From JBIKVP01 sp044356745 (lineage in GTDB: Bacteria > Pseudomonadota > Alphaproteobacteria > Rhizobiales > Beijerinckiaceae): a stretch of 5,636 bases of DNA. Below are positions 1-5,577 of the stretch, piece by piece. Position numbers and translations under genes: made by a program. Within the stretch, counting starts at the first letter, position 1. Each line of letters begins with the position of its first letter. The DNA lies in the NCBI GenBank assembly GCA_044356745.1, contig JBIKVP010000101.1:1-5636 (forward strand), read 5' to 3'. A model generated the notes under the pieces. That model did no database searches. It saw only the letters and a program-made list of their open reading frames with translations, and was not told where the DNA came from.

Positions 1-2
1 TC

Positions 3-116
3 GTGAAGGCCATCCTTGGCTTCCTGAATACCACTTTTCCGCAAAAAGCACGATTATGGGTTGACCGCCTATCCGATAACTTCAAAATACTTCAGACACC
101 AACTCTTCAAATGTGA
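3..116 (+). CDS. IS630-family transposase, C-terminal fragment (5' end outside window)
   Basis: The frame is open from the window edge and encodes 37 residues before a TGA at 114-116. It is the tail of a DDE transposase, the enzyme that cuts the element ends and joins them to a TA target. The visible part includes FLNTTFPQKARLWVD and then LSDNFKIL. The pattern of a short helix, a Phe/Pro turn and a final 'NF-(hydrophobic)2' is typical of the C-termini of IS630-type transposases. The catalytic DDE residues are not in the window. The stop codon lies inside the terminal inverted repeat, a compact arrangement common in small IS elements. Whether the full copy is intact cannot be judged here. Confidence 0.7.
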   Translation: MKAILGFLNTTFPQKARLWVDRLSDNFKILQTPTLQM

Positions 117-120
117 GGGG
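97..120 (+). repeat. IS630-like terminal inverted repeat, right end
   Basis: These 24 bases, read on the minus strand, begin CCCCTC and end TGAAGAGTTGGTG. Aligned with 5516-5539 they match at 18 of 24 positions. All but one of the differences fall in a block of five bases (positions 7-11 of the repeat). The flanking TA at 121-122 is the expected target duplication. Confidence 0.75.
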
Positions 121-139
121 TATATTACTCTATCTTTAA

Positions 140-174
140 GGCGTGGATGGCAAGCACAAGGCTTGCCATGACGG
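140..174. repeat. Palindromic intergenic repeat / hairpin behind rsmA
   Basis: ATGGCAAGC (147-155) and GCTTGCCAT (161-169) form a perfect 9-bp stem around the 5-base loop ACAAG. On the minus strand the element reads CCGTCATGGC, then the stem core, then GCCATCCACGCC. As I recall, this outer frame (CGTCATGGC...GCCATCCACG) is shared by an abundant intergenic palindrome of many alphaproteobacteria, in which the inner arms vary but stay complementary. Its place just after the rsmA stop suggests it ends or protects the operon transcript. There is no T-run after the stem on either strand, so it is not a classical intrinsic terminator. The hairpin is seen directly; the repeat-family assignment is from memory. 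Confidence 0.6.
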
Positions 175-181
175 TTGGGGT

Positions 182-1030
182 TCAAGAGGCATCATTCAAG
201 TGTTGCGCTAGCCTTACAAAATCGCTCACATCAAGCTCTTCAGCACGGGATGTGTCGAGAATATCGGCGCTTGCAAGCCATTCCAGCACATTCGGGTGCA
301 AAGATTTCAGGCTTTGGCGGAGCATTTTACGGCGTTTACCGAAGGCCGCGTGTGTGATGCGTTCTAATGTCAGGAGATCACAGGGCAGGGGATCATGGCG
401 CGGTGTCAGTTGCACGATCGATGATGTCACTTTTGGTGGCGGCGTAAAGGCACTGTTGGGAACATCGAACAAAATTTTAGACGAGCAGCGCCAACCACAA
501 AGCACCCCCAAACGTCCGTAATCGGCGCGCTGGGCAGGGGTTGCGACAATGCGCTGAGCCACTTCACGCTGAAACATCAGTGTTGCCGATTGCCACCACG
601 ATGGCCATTGAGGGGTTGTGATCCATTTAATGAGCAGTGCTGTGCCGATATTATAGGGCAAATTGGCGACGATTTTTGCCTTACGCCCCTCAAGATGCGG
701 CGTTAAATCATACTCAAGGGCATCCGCATGAATAATCTCAAGACGTCCCTTAGCACAGGCCGCAATTTCCTCAAGAGCGGGTATTGCGCGGGCATCGCGC
801 TCAATGGCAATGACTTTTTTCGCACCATGCATGAGGAGAGCGCGGGTGAGCCCTCCAGGCCCTGGCCCTATTTCAATCACCGTTGATTGATCAAGCTGAC
901 CTGCGGCACGGGCAATTTTTCCTGTCAAATTGAGATCAAACAGAAAATTTTGCCCAAGCTCTTTTTTCGCTTTCAGATCAAAGCGCTCCACCACATCACG
1001 CAAAGGCGGGAGATTTTCGAGTGTTGTCAT
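182..1030 (-). CDS. rsmA: 16S rRNA (adenine1518-N6/adenine1519-N6)-dimethyltransferase RsmA (KsgA)
   Basis: This enzyme uses SAM to dimethylate two adjacent adenines in the 3'-terminal hairpin of 16S rRNA, a late check in 30S subunit assembly. Loss of it gives kasugamycin resistance in other bacteria. Residues are numbered from the ATG at 1030 (282 aa; E. coli KsgA is 273). KKELGQNFL is at about 22-30, SAM motif I EIGPGPGGLT at 53-62, the acidic ribose-binding E77, D103 in HADAL, and catalytic motif IV NLPYNIGT at 123-130. The C-terminal part has FTPPPKVTSS and GKRRKMLRQSLKSL, both family hallmarks. The ATG at 1030-1028 overlaps the pdxA stop as ATGA, so translational coupling is likely. A GTG at 1042 would add four residues but is less convincing. 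It is the last gene of the leftward operon. All key motifs are intact. Confidence 0.96.
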   Translation of the reverse strand: MTTLENLPPLRDVVERFDLKAKKELGQNFLFDLNLTGKIARAAGQLDQSTVIEIGPGPGGLTRALLMHGAKKVIAIERDARAIPALEEIAACAKGRLEIIHADALEYDLTPHLEGRKAKIVANLPYNIGTALLIKWITTPQWPSWWQSATLMFQREVAQRIVATPAQRADYGRLGVLCGWRCSSKILFDVPNSAFTPPPKVTSSIVQLTPRHDPLPCDLLTLERITHAAFGKRRKMLRQSLKSLHPNVLEWLASADILDTSRAEELDVSDFVRLAQHLNDAS

Positions 1031-2049
1031 GATGTTGCACACGACAAACGATGCGCAAGCCTCACAGCCTCTATAAAACTTGATGGATTAGCGCGCCCTG
1101 TCCCTGCAACATCAAAAGCCGTGCCGTGATCGGGGGATGTGCGGATAATCGGTAAACCAAGCGTGACATTCACACCCGTATCAAACGCAAGAGTTTTGAC
1201 GGGTATCAACGCTTGATCGTGATACATGCATAAAGCGACATCATAATGACGGCGCGCTGGTTCATGAAACAATGTATCGGCTGAGTGGGGACCGGTTATA
1301 GAAATTCCCTCAGCTTGAAGCGCGGCAATCGCAGGAGCAATGATCGTTTGCTCCTCATTCCCGATATAACCATTCTCACCCGCATGAGGGTTTAGCCCTG
1401 CCACGGCAATGCGAGGATTTTCAAGGCCAAATCTGGTTTGAAGATCGTGATGGATGATGCGAGCAGTTGTGATGATGCGCTCTAACGTAATCAATTCAGG
1501 CACTTTATGAAGCGGCTCATGAATCGTGAGGGGGACGACGCTAAGCGTCCCACTCCAGATCATCATGACAGGAAAGGGGGCAGGTTGCCCCGTTTGTTGG
1601 CATAGCGCAGCAAGATATTCTGTATGTCCGGGATGAGTGAAACCCGCATCTTTGAGTACGTGTTTTGCAATCGGATTGGTAACAACCGCGCGCGCTTGAT
1701 TGTGTTGAATAAGGTTTACGCTTTTCTCAATCGCCTCTAAAATTGCAGGTGCATGAATAGAAGAGGGCATACCCGCTTTGCACAAGGGTACTTCATCACG
1801 GGTGCTTTGCAAGGGCAAAACCGGAAGATGCGTTGAAAATTGCGTATCATTGTCGAGCGATAAGGGTACATCAAGCCCTAGCTCATAAGCCCTTTGAGTC
1901 ACATGCTCAGGTGTGGCAAGCAACACAAAGGAAGGGAGTGCGAGATCATGGCGCTGTGCCCATGCCGTCAACGTAATATCAAGGCCAATGCCAGAGGGAT
2001 CACCTTGCGTGACAAGAATGGGAAGAGGTTGACCCGTGTCACGCATCAT
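1027..2049 (-). CDS. pdxA: 4-hydroxythreonine-4-phosphate dehydrogenase PdxA
   Basis: PdxA oxidises 4-phosphohydroxy-L-threonine with NAD(P)+. The product decarboxylates to 3-amino-2-oxopropyl phosphate, which PdxJ condenses with 1-deoxy-D-xylulose 5-phosphate to make pyridoxine phosphate (vitamin B6). The enzyme is cytoplasmic, dimeric and needs a divalent metal. At 340 aa it is close to E. coli PdxA (329). Visible motifs are TQGDPSGIG (14-22), VTNPIAKH (123-130), the substrate motif GHTEYL (141-146), and metal-ligand histidines H177 (TIHEPL), H222 (GLNPHAGENG) and H277 (MYHDQALIPVK). These are followed by the GLPIIRTSPDHGTAFD block (298-313). The glycine loop reads GIGLD where GIGP(E/D) is usual. 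Two adjacent ATGs (2049, 2046) are possible starts, with a TGAGATGA Shine-Dalgarno-like stretch upstream. It sits 11 nt after ispB and overlaps rsmA by the ATGA. Confidence 0.96.
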   Translation of the reverse strand: MMRDTGQPLPILVTQGDPSGIGLDITLTAWAQRHDLALPSFVLLATPEHVTQRAYELGLDVPLSLDNDTQFSTHLPVLPLQSTRDEVPLCKAGMPSSIHAPAILEAIEKSVNLIQHNQARAVVTNPIAKHVLKDAGFTHPGHTEYLAALCQQTGQPAPFPVMMIWSGTLSVVPLTIHEPLHKVPELITLERIITTARIIHHDLQTRFGLENPRIAVAGLNPHAGENGYIGNEEQTIIAPAIAALQAEGISITGPHSADTLFHEPARRHYDVALCMYHDQALIPVKTLAFDTGVNVTLGLPIIRTSPDHGTAFDVAGTGRANPSSFIEAVRLAHRLSCATS

Positions 2050-2060
2050 ATCATGTCATC

Positions 2061-3092
2061 TCAATGATCACGCTGAATGCAGAAATCAACCGCCTCTATA
2101 AGCGCAGCTTTCAAAGCGCTTTGCGGATAAATATTGAGCGCATCTTTCGCTAATTTGCCATATTGTTTCGCACGTGAAACAGTATCACTTAATGCATGAT
2201 GGTGTGTGAGAAGGGATGCGGCATGTTCCAGATCAGCCTGAGTGCTCTCACCATGTTCCATTGTGCGCACCCAGAAAGCACGCTCAAGTGTATCGCCCCG
2301 TTCAAACGCCAACACAACCGGCAGCGTCATCTTGCCCTCACGAAAATCATCGCCGACATTTTTGCCCAGACTTGCGCTCGATCCGCCATAATCCAGCACA
2401 TCATCCATCAGTTGAAACGCTAAACCTAAATTCATGCCATAAGCGCGACATGCCTGACGTTCCGCATCTGAGCGATGTGAAAGAATAGCGCCAACTTCAC
2501 ACGCAGCGGCAAAAAGCTCTGCTGTTTTGGCTTCAATCACGGCCATATATTGCGCCTGTGTTGTGGCGGTATTTTTGGCGGCGATGAGCTGCATCACTTC
2601 ACCTTCCGCAATGACGGAGGCAGCAGTTGAAAGCACATCCAGCGCAGGAAGCGAGCCCACTTCGACCATCATTTTAAAGGCTTGTCCGAGAAGAAAATCG
2701 CCCACCAGAACGCTTGCTTCATTACCCCATAACATACGTGCCGTTTTGCGTCCGCGACGCATCGCGCTTTCATCAACGACATCATCATGTAAAAGCGTTG
2801 CTGTGTGCATAAATTCGACGCTGGCTGCGAGTTTGATATGCCCAGTGCCATGATAACCTGACATTTGAGCGCAAGCGAGGGTGAGCATGGGGCGAAGACG
2901 CTTGCCGCCTGATGAAATCAGGTGATTAGCAACTTCAGGAATCATTGTGACATCTGACCCTGTGCGCGATAAAATAAGCGCATTCACCTCTTGCATCAGA
3001 GGAGCGACATGGGCAATGAGCGCTTCCAGTCCAGCATGAGAGGTCTGGTTCTGGACGTGTGACGCTTCGGTGGCGGGGCTAAATCCCATCAT
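2061..3092 (-). CDS. ispB: Long-chain all-trans polyprenyl diphosphate synthase (octaprenyl/decaprenyl type)
   Basis: This enzyme adds isopentenyl diphosphate units to an allylic primer such as FPP, making the side chain of ubiquinone. Numbered from the ATG at 3092 (343 aa; E. coli IspB is 323), it shows GGKRLRP (62-68) and the first Asp-rich motif LLHDDVVDE (DDxxD at 103-107). EGEVMQL follows at 163-169, KTAELF near 189-194, the second Asp-rich motif LMDDVLDY (DDxxD at 230-234) and FREGKMTLP (250-258). Small residues (A, T) precede the first DDxxD, which fits a long product. The exact length, C8, C9 or C10, cannot be read from sequence; C10 is common in alphaproteobacteria. The in-frame codon before the ATG pair is a TTG, giving a longer but less likely start. 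AGAG lies 7 nt before the ATG at 3092. It is the first gene of the leftward operon and divergent from the methyltransferase gene. Confidence 0.94.
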   Translation of the reverse strand: MMGFSPATEASHVQNQTSHAGLEALIAHVAPLMQEVNALILSRTGSDVTMIPEVANHLISSGGKRLRPMLTLACAQMSGYHGTGHIKLAASVEFMHTATLLHDDVVDESAMRRGRKTARMLWGNEASVLVGDFLLGQAFKMMVEVGSLPALDVLSTAASVIAEGEVMQLIAAKNTATTQAQYMAVIEAKTAELFAAACEVGAILSHRSDAERQACRAYGMNLGLAFQLMDDVLDYGGSSASLGKNVGDDFREGKMTLPVVLAFERGDTLERAFWVRTMEHGESTQADLEHAASLLTHHHALSDTVSRAKQYGKLAKDALNIYPQSALKAALIEAVDFCIQRDH

Positions 3093-3188
3093 CAACAGGC
3101 TCTATCAATATTTTATATTTTTGATCGTTTTCGCGCTTGTGTTCTGACATGTTATGCCAAACGCCGCAACTGCCTGATAGGCTGAAAA
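3093..3188. promoter_or_regulatory. Divergent promoter region between ispB and the trmN6-like gene
   Basis: This 96-bp gap is the only place from which both the leftward ispB-pdxA-rsmA operon and the rightward methyltransferase gene can start. The part nearest ispB (about 3100-3125) is strongly AT-rich and, on the minus strand, contains TATAAA and TATTGAT, which could serve as a -10 element. I found no convincing matching -35 on either strand. For the rightward gene, TAGGCTGAAAA before the ATG at 3189 contains a weak Shine-Dalgarno. A short GCCT-GAT-AGGC inverted repeat lies just upstream of that start. Promoter presence is inferred from gene layout, not from clear consensus boxes. Confidence 0.35.
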
Positions 3189-3944
3189 ATGACATCCTCA
3201 AACACTCAAATGTCCTGTGATCACCTTTTAAATGGACGCATTATCCTTCACCAACGTTTGAAAGGGCATCGTGCGGGAACAGATGCAGTGCTGCTTGCGG
3301 CTGCGTGTCCTCCCCTCAAGCAGGGCATGATTATTGATCTGGGAAGCGCATCAGGTGCTGTGGGGTTGATCGCAGCGCATCACAATACGCAAGCACATGT
3401 TATGCTTGTTGATCGTGATACGGATGCGCTGAGCTTAGCGCACAAAAACATTGAGGCGAATGGTTTTGAAAGCAGAATGCATGTTCTGCATGTTGATATC
3501 TTTGCACCAGCTTCAGACGTTGAGGCGCAAGGACTAAAAGAGCAAAGCGCTGATATTGTGCTCACAAACCCCCCATTTTTTGAGGAAGGGCAGGGGCGAC
3601 AGTCACCCGATCATGACAAGCGCAATGCGCATCACATGATCAAGGGGGGATTGAAGCAGTGGATCAAAACCGCGTGCCGTATCCTCAAACCGCATGGACA
3701 CATCGTTGTGATTCATCGCGCTGATGCGTTGCTAGCGCTTCTTGATACCCTTAACGGGCGTTTTGGTGCGCTTGTTGTGACGCCTGTTTATCCACGTGAT
3801 GGAGACAATGCGAGCCGTGTGCTTGTTTGTGGCATCAAAGGCAGTCGCGCTCCGTTGACGATCGCGACGCCTCTTATTCTTCATACGCCCGATGGACATT
3901 TTACCGATGTAGCAGCGCGTTTGCATGGAGGACACGTTGATTAA
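3189..3944 (+). CDS. trmN6: TrmN6-like (COG4123) SAM-dependent N6-adenine methyltransferase
   Basis: The 251-residue protein resembles the YfiC/TrmN6 family, whose E. coli member (245 aa) methylates A37 of tRNA1(Val). It opens with the family's N-terminal pattern, LLNGRIILHQRLKGHRAGTDAVLLAA (13-38). SAM motif I is DLGSASGAVGL (50-60), an acidic residue D75 in LVDRD probably binds the SAM ribose, and the catalytic motif IV is NPPFF (127-131), diagnostic of amino-group methylation on adenine. The middle glycine of the usual GxGxG loop is alanine (GSASG), an odd but probably tolerable change. The C-terminal third holds ILKPHGHIVVIHRAD, a normal strand-turn-strand of the Rossmann-like fold. It stands alone, divergent from ispB, a pairing I recall as common in alphaproteobacteria. 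The substrate in this organism is inferred; another tRNA or rRNA adenine is possible. Confidence 0.82.
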   Translation: MTSSNTQMSCDHLLNGRIILHQRLKGHRAGTDAVLLAAACPPLKQGMIIDLGSASGAVGLIAAHHNTQAHVMLVDRDTDALSLAHKNIEANGFESRMHVLHVDIFAPASDVEAQGLKEQSADIVLTNPPFFEEGQGRQSPDHDKRNAHHMIKGGLKQWIKTACRILKPHGHIVVIHRADALLALLDTLNGRFGALVVTPVYPRDGDNASRVLVCGIKGSRAPLTIATPLILHTPDGHFTDVAARLHGGHVD

Positions 3945-4026
3945 ATCGACCATTCACTGCGTCATACAAAGATCGCAATACATTGTTAGAGAAATTTTTT
4001 TAAACGCGAAAACGCTTGTTTTAATC

Positions 4027-4031
4027 TGGGA
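4027..4031 (+). promoter_or_regulatory. Ribosome binding site deciding the sugar dehydrogenase start
   Basis: TGGGA ends 7 nt before the ATG at 4039 and is the best Shine-Dalgarno-like stretch in the 94-bp gap after the methyltransferase gene. It supports the start that immediately opens a signal peptide. The competing in-frame ATG at 3925 lies inside the upstream gene. I see no reliable promoter or terminator elsewhere in 3945-4038, only an AT-rich run around 3990-4002. Confidence 0.4.
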
Positions 4032-4038
4032 TATAGCC

Positions 4039-5157
4039 ATGAAACGATCTATTTTGATCATGACATCAATGTGGCTGGGAATGATTGGCGCTGTTAGCGC
4101 ACAAGAATTTTCTTCAAGCGCGGGTACTTTGATCGTAACGCGTATTGCTCAAGGGTTAGAGCATCCGTGGGGTATGGTATTTTTGCCCGATGGACGCCTA
4201 TTAGTAACTGAGCGCCCCAGTCGATTGCGCATTGTTTCAATAGATGGAACGCTCTCACCGCCTTTAAAAGGCGTGCCAAATGTGTTTGCTCAAGGGCAGG
4301 GGGGATTGCTTGATGTTGCACTTGATCCAGCATTTCGTGACAATCAAACAATCTATTTTTCTTATGCAGAACAAGTTGAAGGCAATGCAGGCACAGCGGT
4401 TGCAAAAGCCGTTTTGAAAGAGACTGGTCTTGAAAATGTGCAGGTCATTTTTCGCCAGCAGCCTAAAGTAAAAGGCTCTAATCATTGGGGATCACGGCTT
4501 GCCTTTGGACGCGATAAGACCCTGTTTGTGACATTAGGTGATCGCTTCAATCACAGTGATCAAGCGCAAACACTCGATAATCATATGGGAAAAGTTGTGC
4601 GCATCAAGACAGATGGTACAATTCCAGCCGATAATCCATACGCCACGCGAAGCGGTGGATTGCCCGAAATTTGGTCTTATGGACATCGCAATATGCAAGG
4701 AGCGGCGCTTAATCCTCAATCGGGAGAGCTGTGGACGGCAGAGCATGGTCCTCGTGGCGGTGATGAAATCAATATTGCGCGGGCAGGCTTGAATTATGGT
4801 TGGCCAAAAGCAAGTTATGGCTCACATTATTCACTCTTGCCGATCCCTGATGATCATGCTGGTAAAGGCTTTGTTGAACCTGTTTTTTACTGGACACCCT
4901 CAGTATCACCCTCAGGGATGATGTTTTATACAGGGGATCACTTTGGTGACTGGAAAGGTGATATCTTTGTCGGCGCGCTGAGCGGCACGGCTTTGATCAG
5001 GCTTGATAAAGAAGGTGACAAAATCATCAAAGAAGAGCGTTTGCTGCAAGAGCTCGAAGAACGCATCCGTGATGTGAAGCAAGGCGCTGATGGGCTTGTG
5101 TATATTTTGACCGACAGCGACAATGGAAGCATTTTTCAAGTTAAAAAGAAGAAATGA
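4039..5157 (+). CDS. Secreted PQQ-dependent aldose sugar dehydrogenase (YliI/soluble GDH family)
   Basis: This is a predicted periplasmic six-bladed beta-propeller that oxidises aldose sugars using pyrroloquinoline quinone and calcium. From the ATG at 4039 it is 372 aa, matching E. coli YliI (371). The first 21 residues form a signal peptide: KR, a hydrophobic core, then AVSA before QE. Family motifs follow in order: LEHPWGMVFLPDGRLLVTER (from 40), GQGGLLDVALDP (86-97), NHWGSRLAFG with H149 as likely catalytic base, GHRNMQG with PQQ-contacting R217/N218, EHGPRGGDEIN (235-245), NYGWP (252-256) and RIRDVKQGADG (342-352). No membrane anchor or cytochrome domain is fused. An in-frame ATG at 3925 would add 38 residues, overlap the upstream gene and bury the signal peptide. 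No hairpin terminator follows. The natural sugar and any linked PQQ genes are not visible. Confidence 0.92.
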   Translation: MKRSILIMTSMWLGMIGAVSAQEFSSSAGTLIVTRIAQGLEHPWGMVFLPDGRLLVTERPSRLRIVSIDGTLSPPLKGVPNVFAQGQGGLLDVALDPAFRDNQTIYFSYAEQVEGNAGTAVAKAVLKETGLENVQVIFRQQPKVKGSNHWGSRLAFGRDKTLFVTLGDRFNHSDQAQTLDNHMGKVVRIKTDGTIPADNPYATRSGGLPEIWSYGHRNMQGAALNPQSGELWTAEHGPRGGDEINIARAGLNYGWPKASYGSHYSLLPIPDDHAGKGFVEPVFYWTPSVSPSGMMFYTGDHFGDWKGDIFVGALSGTALIRLDKEGDKIIKEERLLQELEERIRDVKQGADGLVYILTDSDNGSIFQVKKKK

Positions 5158-5175
5158 GCTTGATCATATCCACCA

Positions 5176-5515
5176 TTATCTATTTTCAGTGACGGGCCCA
5201 TCCATGTCACCTAAATCAAGTCTTAGTTCATGGAGGAGTTGGTATATATGCGTTACTTCACCTTGTATTCCATAAATATTGGCTCTGGCTATTGCTTTAT
5301 TGTCATCTGGCATGAATGAATATATTTGATCATCTAATTGTTTTCTGGTATCCATAATAAAATTTTCATACTCTTCAAGAGTATAATTTAGTTCTGTAAC
5401 CAATAAAATTCTATCTTCATTTGATAAATTAAGAGTATTATTTCTATGTTTAATGATTAAAAGTTCATATCTCAGTTCAAAATCATTACCAAGGTCATTT
5501 CCTTTTTTATATATA
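5176..5515 (-). pseudogene. AT-rich gene of unknown function, 5' end removed by IS insertion
   Basis: On the minus strand the frame is open from inside the inverted repeat of the right-hand IS down to TAA at 5178-5176. About 112 codons belong to the host side of the junction. There is no ATG start near the IS boundary; the first start-like codon is a TTG at 5403, deep within the frame and with no good ribosome site. The simplest reading is that the IS landed at TA 5514-5515 and cut off the N-terminus. The product fragment is charged and mostly helical in appearance, with stretches such as FELRYELLIIKHR and LEEYENFIMDTRKQLDDQ, and ends MDGPVTENR. I recognise no domain, signal peptide or membrane segment. 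G+C is about 29% by hand count, far below the neighbouring core genes, suggesting horizontal acquisition. An expressed 75-residue product from the TTG is possible but unlikely. Confidence 0.6.
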
Positions 5516-5539
5516 CCCCTCGTGAGTGAAGAGTTGGCG
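5516..5539 (+). repeat. IS630-like terminal inverted repeat, left end
   Basis: The 24 bases start CCCCTCGTGAG and end TGAAGAGTTGGCG. They match the inverse of 97-120 at 18 of 24 positions, with conserved outer (CCCCTC) and inner (TGAAGAGTTGG) blocks. The inner block is probably the transposase-binding part. Confidence 0.75.
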
Positions 5540-5577
5540 TTATCTTTTTATTAAGGTTGTTTTGATTCCAATTTGGT

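Larger units (their letters stand above)
1..120 (+). mobile_element. Right (3') end of an IS630/Tc1-family insertion sequence
   Basis: This segment holds the end of a transposase frame (3-116) and a terminal inverted repeat (97-120) that finishes in GGGG and is followed by TA at 121-122. TA is the dinucleotide that IS630/Tc1/mariner elements target and duplicate. The repeat is the imperfect inverse of the one at 5516-5539, so both belong to the same or a closely related element. The rest of the element lies left of the window. The element is oriented rightward, so its transposase converges on the rsmA operon, about 60 bp beyond the rsmA stop. Family assignment rests on the terminal structure and on similarity of the short protein tail as recalled, not on a search. 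Confidence 0.75.

Noticed and set aside
147..521. Rightward open frame of 124 codons antisense to the rsmA 3' end
   Set aside because: It lies opposite a well-conserved gene, starts inside the palindrome at 147, and its translation is Ser/Arg-rich with no recognisable pattern.
1031..1042. GTG start for rsmA four codons upstream
   Set aside because: The ATG at 1030 overlaps the pdxA stop as ATGA, a standard coupling arrangement; the GTG has no better ribosome site.
3093..3095. TTG start for the polyprenyl diphosphate synthase
   Set aside because: Two ATG codons follow immediately and AGAG is well spaced (7 nt) from the first of them.
3925..4038. Longer start for the sugar dehydrogenase at ATG 3925
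   Set aside because: It overlaps the methyltransferase gene by 20 bases and would put 38 residues before an otherwise perfect signal peptide that starts at 4039.
4264..4485. Antisense open frames opposite the sugar dehydrogenase
   Set aside because: They are shadows of a conserved gene, with Cys/Phe/Leu-rich translations and no ribosome sites or homology I recognise.
5187..5210. GTGAC...GTCAC inverted repeat after the sugar dehydrogenase as a terminator
   Set aside because: The stem is only five base pairs with a long loop and no T-run, and it lies within the end of the leftward AT-rich frame.
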